From the NCBI RefSeq assembly GCF_900142805.1, contig NZ_FRCF01000003.1, forward strand, positions 124,001 through 188,000: 64,000 bases of DNA. The letters run 5' to 3'. The notes below the pieces were generated by a model, which was given only the letters and a program-made list of their open reading frames with translations, was not told the DNA's origin and did not search any database. This stretch comes from Lacicoccus alkaliphilus DSM 16010. GTDB taxonomy: Bacteria > Bacillota > Bacilli > Staphylococcales > Salinicoccaceae. The position numbers and the translations under genes are program-made. Of the stretch, positions 1 through 9,194 are shown piece after piece; positions within the stretch are counted from its first letter, which is position 1; every line of letters begins with the position of its first letter.

Positions 1-450
1 TGCAGCATCTATTTATCCGGGTGCCCGTTCGATTGTCCAGGATGCTACAACCTTGCTGCCCAGAACTTCACTTATGGCGGCGTCTGTACCGATGAAGTGA
101 TTGAGGAGATCATCTTGAACTGTGAAGCGGAGTATGTGAGCGGGCTGAGCATACTCGGCGGGGAGCCGTTCTGCAATTTAAGGCTGGCGGAGGAGATTGT
201 AGTGCGTTTCAGGGCGCGCTTCGGTAATGCAAAGACGGTATGGGTCTGGAGCGGATTTGTTTTTGAGTATTTGAAAAACGATGAGAGAAGAAGAAGGCTG
301 CTGCGCGAAACAGATGTCCTGGTCGACGGACCGTTCATGCAGAAACTGTACCGTCCGAATCTCGCCTTCAGGGGCTCACTGAACCAGAGGATCATAGATG
401 TCGGAAGGTCCCTGCAGGAGACAAGGACTGTTTATTTAAGTGATGAATGA
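1..450 (+). CDS. nrdG: Anaerobic ribonucleotide reductase activating protein, 5' truncated by the window edge
   Basis: This is a radical SAM activase that uses a [4Fe-4S] cluster and S-adenosylmethionine to generate the glycyl radical on NrdD. The reading frame is open from base 1. Its first visible residues carry the radical-SAM CxxxCxxC motif (Cys codons at 22, 34 and 43), and a GGEP motif follows at about 157. Only the last 149 residues are present, so the N-terminus and presumably nrdD lie upstream of the window. The frame ends at TGA 448-450, directly before a strong hairpin terminator. Other small radical-SAM activases are possible, but length and motifs fit NrdG best. Confidence 0.85.
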   Translation, partial: CSIYLSGCPFDCPGCYNLAAQNFTYGGVCTDEVIEEIILNCEAEYVSGLSILGGEPFCNLRLAEEIVVRFRARFGNAKTVWVWSGFVFEYLKNDERRRRLLRETDVLVDGPFMQKLYRPNLAFRGSLNQRIIDVGRSLQETRTVYLSDE

Positions 451-454
451 AGAA

Positions 455-486
455 TCGCACCTGCGCCCTTCCGGGCGCAGGTGCGA
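455..486. terminator. Bidirectional hairpin terminator between nrdG and the convergent flavin reductase gene
   Basis: A perfect 14-bp stem (455-468 with 473-486) closes a TTCC tetraloop between two convergent genes. There is no long T-run on either side, so efficiency is uncertain. Confidence 0.7.
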
Positions 487-508
487 TGTATTAATCAGGG
501 ACTTGTCA

Positions 509-1216
509 TCAACAGTATTCGATCATTGCCCGCTTCCTGTCTTCATGCTTATCGAGCATGATCTGTTCCGATCTTATCCCTGCATCGCACAGTAATTTGA
601 TGTTTTGTGAGAGGAATTCATCACTGCCGACGATATAGTAGAGTCCATCTTTATCTTCTGCAAGTGTTTTGACACGGTCATAGTATCCGGTACGGTTATC
701 ATAAAACTCGGAAAAGAAGCGCTTATTTTCATCCTGAACGAAAAAATCAGGGTATAAATAGTCTTTCGATGAATCGATGTTCACCGAGTGCACTTTGTCC
801 ACCTTCCCGGGATTGTTGAAAAAGTCCAGTACAAGCGGTCTGAAGGTTGCAAGGCCGACACCTGAAGACAGCAGGTAGACAGGCCTCCCTTCCCTTCTCA
901 GCGGTACATTGGAATGGGTCTTGAACAGAGCCACGGAACCGCCGACAGGCAAATCGTCCAAACGCTGCTTGAATTCGGAACACTCTTTTCTGATTCGTGT
1001 GGTGATTCCTATCATATTTTCACCCGGCAGTGTACAAATAGACATATGACGGATGAGTGTCCTGTCCGGTCTTTCCCCTGCATTGAAACCTTCCAGAGCT
1101 AAATGGGTGTGTGCGCCCTCTTCCCAGGTGAAATCTTCGGGACACTCCAATACATAAGTTTTTGTTTCCGGTGTCTCTTCTATGACATCAGCAATTTTGG
1201 TCCAGTAGATTTTCAT
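509..1216 (-). CDS. FAD-dependent ferredoxin-NADP reductase-like oxidoreductase, probably Fur-regulated
   Basis: This 235-residue protein belongs to the ferredoxin reductase/flavohemoglobin-reductase superfamily. The RHMS sequence at residues 56-59 fits the RxYS-type FAD-binding motif, and the G-rich segment GVGLATFRPL at about 119-128 starts the NAD(P)-binding half. No ferredoxin or globin domain is fused, so it is a stand-alone reductase. The region upstream of the start has two Fur-box-like palindromes, which suggests induction by iron limitation and a role in reducing ferric complexes or haem-degradation partners. The substrate is inferred only. It is monocistronic, with terminators on both sides. 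Confidence 0.75.
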   Translation of the reverse strand: MKIYWTKIADVIEETPETKTYVLECPEDFTWEEGAHTHLALEGFNAGERPDRTLIRHMSICTLPGENMIGITTRIRKECSEFKQRLDDLPVGGSVALFKTHSNVPLRREGRPVYLLSSGVGLATFRPLVLDFFNNPGKVDKVHSVNIDSSKDYLYPDFFVQDENKRFFSEFYDNRTGYYDRVKTLAEDKDGLYYIVGSDEFLSQNIKLLCDAGIRSEQIMLDKHEDRKRAMIEYC

Positions 1217-1239
1217 TTATATTATGCTCCCCATCAATA

Positions 1240-1285
1240 AGATAATCGTTATCATCTAATATACACTAAGTGATAATGATTCTCA
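1240..1285 (-). promoter_or_regulatory. Two Fur-box-like palindromes upstream of the flavin reductase gene
   Basis: The 15-mer at 1271-1285 matches the Bacillus Fur 7-1-7 consensus TGATAATnATTATCA at all but one base. A second copy at 1240-1254 contains the perfect palindrome GATAATCGTTATC (1241-1253). Both lie 24-70 bp upstream of the start at 1216, where an operator would overlap or flank the promoter. Confidence 0.7.
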
Positions 1286-1312
1286 ATTAATCGGGTCTGT
1301 ACAAACTATAAA

Positions 1313-1341
1313 AGCCCGTGGACCTCCAAGGCCCACGGGCT
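1313..1341 (-). terminator. Terminator after the DUF1641 gene
   Basis: A 9-bp stem (1313-1321 with 1333-1341) is followed on the minus strand by a T-rich stretch. It ends the fdhF-DUF1641 operon just downstream of the stop at 1354. Confidence 0.7.
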
Positions 1342-1353
1342 GAATTTCATGAG

Positions 1354-2028
1354 TCATCTTCTTGATAATATGGCAGGTATGGCGATTGCTGCGACGCCGA
1401 TTGCACCTGTGCCGGCTGCGATTGCAGCTGCTTTTCCAAGTGATCCGGATTTTTTTTCGTCAATGGCGGACTCATCTTTGGACAATTCGTAGCCTTCGGC
1501 TTCATCGCTCATCGTCGAGATGGAATCCTCCACCTTGAATTTCTTCTTGAGGTCGTCCGCATTCTCTCCAAAGCCCTTTACAAATTGTGTAAGGACATTC
1601 GACCCTTCGATGAACTGCGGATCCATCAGTACTTTCAAAAGACCGAACCATCCACTGCCCCTGTTTTTGAATTCATATTCAGAAGCGATTTCAATACTGT
1701 TATTCAGCTTCAATATGACGGGCTCAAGCTCCGACATGTTAATCCTCCCGAGCAGCTGGGTCATCAGCAGTGCATTTTTGATGGATTTGCTTGCGCTGGA
1801 AGATTCCACAGCGGTCAAAATTCGGTACAGTATGCTGTCACTTTCAGAGAGCCCGCCCTTCACCATATTCAATACTTCATGGTCTTCAAGCTTGTTCAAT
1901 ATCTCAAATAGTTTTTCGAGAATCTCCCGGTTCTCAACCAGTAATGTTTCCAGTTCCTTCAAATCACGTTCATGCTGGACTTCCGGGTCGATTTTCATTT
2001 TATGGATGACTTTCGTTTGTTTTGCCAT
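1354..2028 (-). CDS. DUF1641 protein, formate dehydrogenase-associated (YrhD-like)
   Basis: This 224-residue DUF1641 protein resembles the partner (YrhD in Bacillus) usually encoded directly after FdhF/YrhE-type formate dehydrogenases. Most of it is helical and charged. A Gly/Ala/Ile-rich hydrophobic segment near the C-terminus could insert in the membrane, so it may tether or link the dehydrogenase to the respiratory chain; this role is inferred. The start is ATG 2028, not the upstream in-frame codon: its A is the last base of the fdhF stop (TAATG overlap), and an AGAAGG ribosome binding site precedes it. The one-base overlap implies translational coupling. Confidence 0.85.
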   Translation of the reverse strand: MAKQTKVIHKMKIDPEVQHERDLKELETLLVENREILEKLFEILNKLEDHEVLNMVKGGLSESDSILYRILTAVESSSASKSIKNALLMTQLLGRINMSELEPVILKLNNSIEIASEYEFKNRGSGWFGLLKVLMDPQFIEGSNVLTQFVKGFGENADDLKKKFKVEDSISTMSDEAEGYELSKDESAIDEKKSGSLGKAAAIAAGTGAIGVAAIAIPAILSRR

Positions 2029-4991
2029 TATTTTTTCGACCTTCTTTCTTTGACAAGATCGCCAGGGAAGATGTAATCGGCACGTGCCCATTTTTGTTCG
2101 ACCCCGACACCGATCTGAGGCTGTGGATTGCCGTATCTGTGGTTGATCTTCGGCAGAGGGCTCTCCCCTTTTTCAACCAGCACTTCAAGTTTCGCCGATA
2201 CTTCCTTGTAGGCCGGTGTATCCGTGTCCTTGTCGGCGTATGAGCTTGTGAGGTAGTTGATGGCGCCTTCCCCGGAATCGTTCATCGGCAGGTAGACTTG
2301 TTTGCCGTAGACACGGTCCGTGACGACTGCTTTCATTTTGACGCTGCCGTACGGTGAAGTCAGGCGCACTGTAGAACCGTCTTCGATGCCGCGTTCGCCG
2401 GCCAGTTCGTGTGACACCTCAAGGAACACTTCAGGTGTCTTCCTTGTGATGGCTTCGGATTTATAAGTCATGTTCCCTTCGTGGAAATGCTCGAGCAGAC
2501 GGCCGTTATTGATATGGATGTCGTATTCATCATCAAACTGGAGCGGCTCCGTCCATTCAACAGGATAGAAGCGTGCTTTGCCGTCAGGGAACGGGAACTC
2601 TTCAGTGAACAGTAATGGCGTGTCCGTACCATCGGCATTCACCGGCCATTGGAGGCTGTCGTAGCCTTCCAGGCGGTCATAGCTGACACCTGCAAATAAC
2701 GGTGTGAGGGAAGCCGCTTCATCCATGATCTCGCTTGGATGTGAATAGTCCCATCCAGCACCCAATCGGTTGGCGATTTCCATGATGATCTGCCAGTCCG
2801 GCTTTGAACCTTCCAAAGGTTCAAAAACCTGGTAGAGGCGCTGGAATCTGCGTTCCGTATTGACGAAAGTCCCCTCTTTTTCAAAACTTGGGCTTGCCGG
2901 CAGTACGACATCCGCAAATTCGCATGTTTTTGAGAAGAAGATATCCTGCACCACGAAGAATTCAAGCTTTTCAAATGCAGCCTGGACGTAGTTGATGTTC
3001 GAGTCCACGATGCCCATGTCTTCGCCTTTCAAGTAGAGCATATCAAGATTGCCTTCATGAATGTAATCGACCATTTCATGGTTGTTGAGTCCCGGTTCCG
3101 CCGGCAGCTCTGTGCCCCAACCTTCTTCAAAGCGCGCCCTCACTGCGTCGTCAGTGACAAACTGGTAACCCGGGAAACGGTCGGGCATGCTGCCGAAGTC
3201 GCTTGCGCCCTGGACGTTGTTGTGACCGCGCAGAGGGTATGATCCAGCGCCCGGTTTCATGTAGTTGCCAGTCGCAAGAAGCAGGTTTGAAATCGCTGTA
3301 CTTGTATCACTGCCGCCCTGCTTCTGGGTGACGCCCATTGCCCAAAGGATGCATGTCGTTTCCGCTTTATGGATGGATTCTGCAATTTCAATCAGACTTT
3401 CTTTGGACATGCCGGTCATTTCCACTGCATGATCCAATGTGTATTTTTCAAGTGTCTGATAATACTCATCGAAATCATTGACGTGCTCCGTGATGAACTT
3501 TTCATCATGCCAGCCCTGGTCGATGATGTATTTCGTGACGGCGGACAGCCAGATCAGATCCGTACTTGGATTCGGCTGTACGAAAAGGTCCGCCCTTGAT
3601 GCCAGTTCGTTTCTCCTGAGGTCGCTGACGATGACCTTCTGTCCATGGAGCTTCTGGGAACGCTTGACACGCGTGGCAAGCACCGGGTGCGATTCAGCGG
3701 TGTTTGAACCGATGGAAATGACCAGTTCGGATTGCTCGATGTCCGTGATGCTTCCGGAGTCGCCGCCGTAACCGACCGTCCTCCACAGTCCCATTGTTGC
3801 CGGAGACTGGCAGTACCTTGAACAGTTGTCGACGTTGTTGGTGCCGACGACACCGCGTGCCAGCTTCTGCATCAGATAAGATTCTTCATTGGTGCACTTG
3901 GACGAAGATATGAATGCGAGCTTGTCCGGTCCTTTTTCCCTGATTTTATCTTTGAACCTGGATTCTATGAGGTCGAGGGCCTCTTCCCACGTCGATTCCA
4001 CAAAGCTTTCACCTTTGCGGATGAGCGGCTTGGTCAGCCTTTCTTCACTGTTGACGAAATCCCAGCCGAATTTCCCTTTCACGCATGTGGAGATGCCGTT
4101 GGCGGGTGCTTCTTCGCGGGGTTCGATCTTCAATATTTCACGGCCCTTCGTCCAAACGTCGAATGAACAGCCGACACCGCAATAAGTACATACCGTCTTG
4201 GTCTTCTCGATTCTGTCCTCCCTCATGGAAGCTTCTACATCGGAGACGACCATCAGTGAGTTATAGCCGGTTTCAACTTCTTTTGTGACATTGACCGCAG
4301 GTCTGAATGAATCTTTCAGGAGGCCTGTCAGATAACCCGCTTCGCCTTCCATGCCGACCTCCATCATCGCATTACATGGGCACACTGTGGCACAATGTCC
4401 ACAGTTCACACATGAGGAGTCGTCTATGGTCGTACCGTGGTCCCAGATGACTTTCGGACGTTCGAGCGTCCAGTCGATCAATAATGTTTCATTGACCTGC
4501 AGGTCCTGGCAGGCTTCCACACATCGGCCGCACAGGATGCACTGGTCCGGGTCGTAACGGTAAAAATCATTTCTCTGCACCTCGTGGCCCTTCGGGCTGT
4601 GCGGTGATTCCTGATGGTCGATACGCATCTCTTTAACTGTATTATGTATTTCACAGTCGCCGTTGTTGAAGTCGCACACCGTACAATACAATTCATGGTT
4701 GCCCATCACCCGGTCCATCGCTATCAGCTGGGCTTCATGCACTTCGCTGCCGTAAGTTTCTACAACATCGCCGTTTTTCAGTTCCGTTGAACATGAACGC
4801 ACGAACTCACCGTTGACTTTCACAATACATGTATCGCATGTTTCAATCGGGCCGAGACTTGGATGATAACACAAGCTTGGGATGTCAATGTCTTTGGACT
4901 CAAGATATTTCAACAAACCGGCCTGTTTGGGCGCGGTGAAATCCATGCCGTTCAGCTTGATTTCCACTGTTTCAGTTCCCACTTCTGCCAT
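2028..4991 (-). CDS. fdhF: Formate dehydrogenase alpha subunit, NuoG-like N-terminus (FdhF/YrhE type)
   Basis: This 987-residue molybdopterin oxidoreductase is predicted to oxidise formate to CO2. Its domains are, in order: a [2Fe-2S] ferredoxin (Cys41, 52, 55, 67); a His-Cys cluster (His99, Cys103, 106, 113); two [4Fe-4S] ferredoxin motifs (Cys151-161 and 194-204); and the bis-MGD domain with its own [4Fe-4S] site (Cys268, 271, 275, 303). The metal ligand position is Cys394, so this is a cysteine enzyme, not selenocysteine. The next residue is Gln395, where classical formate dehydrogenases have His. The start ATG 4991 has AAAGGGG eight bases upstream; the longer frame adds 14 residues without a better site. 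fdhD at 53 kb probably matures it. Confidence 0.92.
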   Translation of the reverse strand: MAEVGTETVEIKLNGMDFTAPKQAGLLKYLESKDIDIPSLCYHPSLGPIETCDTCIVKVNGEFVRSCSTELKNGDVVETYGSEVHEAQLIAMDRVMGNHELYCTVCDFNNGDCEIHNTVKEMRIDHQESPHSPKGHEVQRNDFYRYDPDQCILCGRCVEACQDLQVNETLLIDWTLERPKVIWDHGTTIDDSSCVNCGHCATVCPCNAMMEVGMEGEAGYLTGLLKDSFRPAVNVTKEVETGYNSLMVVSDVEASMREDRIEKTKTVCTYCGVGCSFDVWTKGREILKIEPREEAPANGISTCVKGKFGWDFVNSEERLTKPLIRKGESFVESTWEEALDLIESRFKDKIREKGPDKLAFISSSKCTNEESYLMQKLARGVVGTNNVDNCSRYCQSPATMGLWRTVGYGGDSGSITDIEQSELVISIGSNTAESHPVLATRVKRSQKLHGQKVIVSDLRRNELASRADLFVQPNPSTDLIWLSAVTKYIIDQGWHDEKFITEHVNDFDEYYQTLEKYTLDHAVEMTGMSKESLIEIAESIHKAETTCILWAMGVTQKQGGSDTSTAISNLLLATGNYMKPGAGSYPLRGHNNVQGASDFGSMPDRFPGYQFVTDDAVRARFEEGWGTELPAEPGLNNHEMVDYIHEGNLDMLYLKGEDMGIVDSNINYVQAAFEKLEFFVVQDIFFSKTCEFADVVLPASPSFEKEGTFVNTERRFQRLYQVFEPLEGSKPDWQIIMEIANRLGAGWDYSHPSEIMDEAASLTPLFAGVSYDRLEGYDSLQWPVNADGTDTPLLFTEEFPFPDGKARFYPVEWTEPLQFDDEYDIHINNGRLLEHFHEGNMTYKSEAITRKTPEVFLEVSHELAGERGIEDGSTVRLTSPYGSVKMKAVVTDRVYGKQVYLPMNDSGEGAINYLTSSYADKDTDTPAYKEVSAKLEVLVEKGESPLPKINHRYGNPQPQIGVGVEQKWARADYIFPGDLVKERRSKK

Positions 4992-5077
4992 TTCATTAAC
5001 CCCTTTCATACAGTTTGATATGCATTTTCCCATCTACAGGGAAAATTAAACATATTTTGATTATTTAGATTAGTTTA

Positions 5078-5120
5078 TCAAAAATAAAAACCATGCAAAA
5101 GAGGGGATTCCCTGCATGGT
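5078..5120 (-). terminator. Terminator after scdA
   Basis: The arms ACCATGCA (5090-5097) and TGCATGGT (5113-5120) enclose a loop with further GGG/CCC pairing. On the minus strand the hairpin is followed by a TTTTTATTTTT tract, a typical intrinsic terminator. Confidence 0.8.
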
Positions 5121-5144
5121 ATTTGAAAATTTGAAAATTTATAC

Positions 5145-5852
5145 TCAGCGGCTGTTGATCATATCACTGACTTTCTCGAACAGAATGTGGTTTTCCATAT
5201 GGACATGGTCGAAAGTGCGCTTCTCCATGTCTTCAAGGCGTGAATAGACGAGTGTATATGTGCCGCACGCAGTAGCGGGCAGTCCGTAACCATCAGTGAT
5301 TTCACGCATGCGCATCAGCAATGCACCCGTGCCCTCGTGATCATCGATCAGTTTTTGCACAGCACCCTTCACCTCCTCCATCTCCACATCCTGGTCCTCA
5401 TTGGCATAACGGGTGATGAGGGGGAAGACGAAGTCATCTTCATCCGCAGTATGTTCGGTCATTTCACCTTTGAATTTTTCAAAGAGGTCCCGTAATTCGG
5501 TGAGATGAGGCTGGGCGGCGCCATGTCTTGCAGCGAGCCTTGCAACGAAAGGTGTCAGGTTCACAAGCTCTTCTTGCAGGTCCTGATGGTATTTATTCTG
5601 GATGTAGTCGATCATACCCGGTACCGACATGTAACGCATGTCTATACCGTCCCTGTGGTCGGATGCATCGATCTTATCCTGGACTGCAACATACACCTCC
5701 TCCGGGGCGACCCTGCAATTTCCAGCTGCTTCGCTCAACGGGATCCTCCCGCCGCAGCAATAATCGATCCCTGTCCTGCGGAATACATCCGCCGTCCTCG
5801 GGTATTCCTTTACAAGCGTGGCCACGTGTACTTCCTGAAATTTATAATCCAA
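5145..5852 (-). CDS. scdA: Iron-sulfur cluster repair di-iron protein (ScdA/YtfE/RIC family)
   Basis: This 235-residue protein repairs Fe-S clusters damaged by nitric oxide or oxidative stress. The N-terminal ScdA_N domain carries a YCCGG motif (Cys32-Cys33). The rest is a hemerythrin-like four-helix bundle with conserved His and Glu/Asp residues (HxD, DDHEG and HMENH contexts) that bind a di-iron centre. The start is taken as TTG 5852: a GGAGTG site lies 6-8 bases upstream, and the family normally begins close to this point. The longer open frame (to 5993) adds 47 unrelated residues. It lies next to fdhF, which carries many Fe-S clusters, and is transcribed separately. Confidence 0.9.
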   Translation of the reverse strand: MDYKFQEVHVATLVKEYPRTADVFRRTGIDYCCGGRIPLSEAAGNCRVAPEEVYVAVQDKIDASDHRDGIDMRYMSVPGMIDYIQNKYHQDLQEELVNLTPFVARLAARHGAAQPHLTELRDLFEKFKGEMTEHTADEDDFVFPLITRYANEDQDVEMEEVKGAVQKLIDDHEGTGALLMRMREITDGYGLPATACGTYTLVYSRLEDMEKRTFDHVHMENHILFEKVSDMINSR

Positions 5853-6056
5853 TATAATCACTCCAAATTCATATTTATTGCAGGAATCCGGCTTTTGATC
5901 GGTGGATTGCCTGCGCTTACCACTGATTATAAGCGTTTCTGCACAGCCTGCTATGATATGGATCACACTTTGGGTATAATACTGGGAAAGCATTGTTTAA
6001 AATCGAAGGGTTAAGAGAATGAGTAAGTTAAGATAATGGATGGAGGGGGATTTATT

Positions 6057-7013
6057 GTGATTGAATTCAAAAATGTCTCGAAAAAATATGGGGAAGACTT
6101 TGCAGTCGAGGACGTCAACTTCAAGGTCGAAGAGGGGGAGTTCTTTGTGATCATCGGACCGTCCGGGTGCGGGAAGACGACGACACTCAAGATGATCAAC
6201 CGGCTGATTCCTTTGACTGAAGGCTACATATATTTCAAGGAACAGCCGATCAGTGAATTTCCATTGTACGAAATGAGATGGGACATCGGTTATGTACTGC
6301 AGCAGATCGCGTTATTTCCGCATATGACGATCAGGGAAAATATCGCCCAGGTGCCGGAAATGAAGGGGTGGAAGAATAAAGATATCGATGCGCGGGTGGA
6401 TGAGCTGTTGGAAATGGTCGGACTGGAACCGGGGAAATTCCGCGACCGCCTGCCGGGTGAACTTTCCGGAGGTCAGAAACAGCGTGTCGGGGTCATACGT
6501 GCACTTGCTGCGGACCCTCCCGTCATACTGATGGATGAACCGTTCAGCGCGTTGGATCCGATCAGCCGGGAGAGCCTGCAGGATGATTTGATCGAACTGC
6601 AGAAGAAAATCAAAAAAACCGTCGTCTTCGTGACGCATGATATACAGGAAGCGCTGAAGATGGGTGACCGGATCTGCCTGCTCAACAAAGGGCGCGTGGA
6701 GCAGATCGGCACACCCGAAGCGTTTCTGACCCACCCTGAAAATGATTTCGTCAGCGATTTCATCGGTGATGTCGACGGTTATATGATGAAGCGTGCCACA
6801 GCGGCAGATGTCGTCAAAACGCTGCCGGCGATGGAAGAGGGTCAGACCGGCGAAGTGCCGGAAGTGCCCCATGAGGCCGATATCAATACACTTTTCAAAT
6901 ACTTCAGCACTCATGACAGAGTCACCATTGTGGGTGACGGCGCAAGGCGGTCACTCAGCCGGGAGGAATTGTTCAAGTATTTATCCGGAAGTGAAAGCGG
7001 TGATGTTCGATGA
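6057..7013 (+). CDS. Osmoprotectant/ergothioneine-type ABC transporter ATP-binding protein
   Basis: This 318-residue ABC ATPase is of the OpuCA/ProV type. Walker A is at residues 34-42 (GPSGCGKTT), the signature LSGGQ at 136-140 and Walker B at 156-161. The stretch after residue 240 is shorter than the tandem CBS domains of OpuCA, so the usual ionic-strength sensor appears reduced. The GTG at 6057 is preferred because GGAGGGGG ends seven bases before it; the upstream ATG at 6036 lies on the other side of that site. It overlaps the downstream permease gene by four bases (ATGA), so the two are translationally coupled. Confidence 0.85.
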   Translation: MIEFKNVSKKYGEDFAVEDVNFKVEEGEFFVIIGPSGCGKTTTLKMINRLIPLTEGYIYFKEQPISEFPLYEMRWDIGYVLQQIALFPHMTIRENIAQVPEMKGWKNKDIDARVDELLEMVGLEPGKFRDRLPGELSGGQKQRVGVIRALAADPPVILMDEPFSALDPISRESLQDDLIELQKKIKKTVVFVTHDIQEALKMGDRICLLNKGRVEQIGTPEAFLTHPENDFVSDFIGDVDGYMMKRATAADVVKTLPAMEEGQTGEVPEVPHEADINTLFKYFSTHDRVTIVGDGARRSLSREELFKYLSGSESGDVR

Positions 7014-8530
7014 ATCACCTGATTTCGACACTGGATTCCAGAAGGGGCGATCTGCTGACGGCGTTCATAGAACACATCCAGCTATCCTTCATTGCATTAC
7101 TGATTGCAGCCCTCATAGGCATACCGCTCGGCATATTGCTGACCAAGACTAAAAGAATCTCCGAAGCGGTGATCAATGTAGCGGCAGTGATGCAGACGAT
7201 CCCTTCCCTTGCATTGCTCGGTCTGATGATCCCTTTATTCGGCATCGGCACGCTGCCTGCAATCATCGCACTCGTCATCTATGCACTGCTCCCGATTTTA
7301 AGGAACACCTACACAGGCATTGATGAAGTGGATGATTCACTTGTTGAAGCGGCGAAAGGCATCGGCATGAAACCTGCGAGGCGCCTGTTCAAAGTGGAAC
7401 TCCCGCTTGCGATGCCCGTCATCATGGCTGGCGTCCGGACGGCGATGGTGCTGATCATCGGGACGGCGACGCTTGCGGCACTGATCGGCGCCGGCGGCCT
7501 GGGCGATTTGATACTGCTCGGCATCGACAGGAACAACGCGTCGCTCATCATCATCGGAGCAGTGCCGGCCGCCCTGCTTGCGATATTCTTTGACATCGTC
7601 CTCCGCATCCTGCAGAGACTGTCGTATAAGAAGATGATCATCACGCTCGGGTCGATCCTCCTTGTGTTGCTGCTGATTGCACTGGCACCGCTCCTTACAG
7701 GCCGCGGGGACAGCATTACAGTCGCAGGCAAGCTCGGAGCGGAACCGGCGATCATCACGAATATGTATAAGATCCTGATCGAAGAAGAGACGGAGCACAT
7801 CGTCGATGTGGAAGACGGCCTTGGCAGAACGACTTTCGTATTCAACGCGCTCCAGTCTGACGAAATCGACGGCTACCTGGAATTCACCGGCACGGTCCTT
7901 GGGGAAATCACCCAGGAAGAACTCGAGTCGCGTGAGGAGGAGGAAGTGTACGCGCAGGCAAAAACGAGCCTGGAGGAAGAGTATGATATGACGCTGCTTG
8001 AACCGATGGCTTTCAATAATACGTATACACTTGCAGTCAAAGAGGAATTTGCAGAAGAGCATGACCTCGAGACGATCAGTGACCTCGGTGCAATAGAGGA
8101 TGAAATCAGTGCAGGCTTCACTTTGGAGTTCAATGACCGGGAAGAGGACGGCTACCCTGCCATCCAGCGGGTCTATGGCCTTGAATTCGATGATATCAGC
8201 ACGATGGAACCCGCACTGAGGTATCAGGCCATAGAATCCGGCGACATCAATCTGCTGGACGCGTACTCGACGGATGCTGAACTTGAACAGTTTGGAATGG
8301 TGATACTCGAAGATGACGAAAACGTCTTCCCGCCGTATAACGGCGCGCCGATGTTCAAGATATCCTTCCTGGAAGAACATCCTGAAATCGCCGACGCTTT
8401 AAACAGACTTGGCGGGCAGATCACCGATGAAGAGATGCAGCAGATGAATTATCAGGTCAGTGTGGATGATGCAGACCCTTATGAAGTCGCGGAAACTTAT
8501 CTGATGGAAGCGGGTCTCATAGGCGAATGA
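7010..8530 (+). CDS. Fused ABC permease and substrate-binding protein (OpuF/EgtU-like)
   Basis: This 506-residue protein joins a BPD-type permease domain (about residues 15-215, with the EAAKGIGM cytoplasmic loop) to a further membrane segment (about 218-240) and an OpuAC-type extracellular binding domain. The layout and length match OpuF osmolyte systems and the ergothioneine transporter EgtU. The binding domain contains no tryptophan, which is unusual for a betaine-type aromatic cage, so the substrate cannot be assigned from sequence. The domain is strongly acidic, in keeping with a saline habitat. It forms a two-gene operon with the ATPase and ends at a strong terminator. Confidence 0.85.
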   Translation: MNHLISTLDSRRGDLLTAFIEHIQLSFIALLIAALIGIPLGILLTKTKRISEAVINVAAVMQTIPSLALLGLMIPLFGIGTLPAIIALVIYALLPILRNTYTGIDEVDDSLVEAAKGIGMKPARRLFKVELPLAMPVIMAGVRTAMVLIIGTATLAALIGAGGLGDLILLGIDRNNASLIIIGAVPAALLAIFFDIVLRILQRLSYKKMIITLGSILLVLLLIALAPLLTGRGDSITVAGKLGAEPAIITNMYKILIEEETEHIVDVEDGLGRTTFVFNALQSDEIDGYLEFTGTVLGEITQEELESREEEEVYAQAKTSLEEEYDMTLLEPMAFNNTYTLAVKEEFAEEHDLETISDLGAIEDEISAGFTLEFNDREEDGYPAIQRVYGLEFDDISTMEPALRYQAIESGDINLLDAYSTDAELEQFGMVILEDDENVFPPYNGAPMFKISFLEEHPEIADALNRLGGQITDEEMQQMNYQVSVDDADPYEVAETYLMEAGLIGE

Positions 8531-8534
8531 ATTC

Positions 8535-8559
8535 GAGGCAGGGGAGGCTCCCCTGCCTC
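8535..8559. terminator. Bidirectional terminator between the ABC operon and paiB
   Basis: An 11-bp perfect stem (8535-8545 with 8549-8559) has a GGC loop and lies between convergent genes. A short T-run follows on the plus strand. Confidence 0.8.
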
Positions 8560-8574
8560 TTTATGCTGTGAAGC

Positions 8575-9189
8575 TTACTTGCGCAGCCACTTCATTTCCC
8601 GGGAAATCTTCTCATCATCACCCATGGCCCTTGTGTCCAATGCGTCAACAATGTTCTGATAGTCGGCATCCGTCCTGTTCTGGCTCATTTTATATGCGGC
8701 ATGCACTGCTTCCACCTTCACTTTGAAACCGGCGATGCCTTTGAGCTTTTTTTTCGGGTTTTCAGATAAGTTTTGCCATGTGGCACCATCAGGATCGTGT
8801 CCCTCATACTGATCAAGCAGGCGGATCATGTCCTGTCGGAGTTCATCTTCCCCCAATAAAGTGCAATGCCCGTACAATTGGACAGACTGATAATTCCAGG
8901 TCGGGACATTTTCATCTTCGTACCATGTGGAGGATATGTAGGCATGCGGTCCCTGGAACATGATCAGGGTGTTTTCGTGATCGTCAAAAGATTTCCACTG
9001 GTCGTTGCCCTTGGATATATGCCCGGTGATCGTCCATTCCCCGGCCTCATCCTCCTGAAGCATCATCGGGGTATGTGTTGCCTGCGGTTTCCCATTATTT
9101 ACAGTGATGATCGTGCCAAAACCATTTTTTTCGATGAAGCTTTTGATCTCATCCGGATCGTCTACTTTAAAATGTTTAGGAATATACAT
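8575..9189 (-). CDS. paiB: PaiB-family FMN-binding regulator
   Basis: This 204-residue protein is of the PaiB family (FMN-binding split-barrel fold, known in Bacillus as a negative regulator of protease synthesis and sporulation). The N-terminus MYIPKHF and the segments around residues 60-110 (GHISKGNDQW, PHAYISSTWY, VPTWNYQSV) are typical. It lies five bases downstream of the paiA homologue on the same strand. The organism is probably non-sporulating, so the family name should not be read as a function here. Confidence 0.88.
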   Translation of the reverse strand: MYIPKHFKVDDPDEIKSFIEKNGFGTIITVNNGKPQATHTPMMLQEDEAGEWTITGHISKGNDQWKSFDDHENTLIMFQGPHAYISSTWYEDENVPTWNYQSVQLYGHCTLLGEDELRQDMIRLLDQYEGHDPDGATWQNLSENPKKKLKGIAGFKVKVEAVHAAYKMSQNRTDADYQNIVDALDTRAMGDDEKISREMKWLRK

Positions 9190-9194
9190 TTCAT

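Noticed and set aside
1520-2053. Plus-strand frame of 177 codons opposite the DUF1641 gene
   Set aside because: It is the antisense of a conserved gene, has no ribosome binding site and gives a low-complexity Ser/Phe protein.
5034-5100. FNR box upstream of fdhF
   Set aside because: TTGAT and ATCAA half-sites occur but 15 bases apart, not with the four-base spacing required.
7337-8380. Minus-strand frame of 347 codons opposite the ABC transporter gene
   Set aside because: It is a shadow of the conserved permease/binding protein with no family match or start signal.
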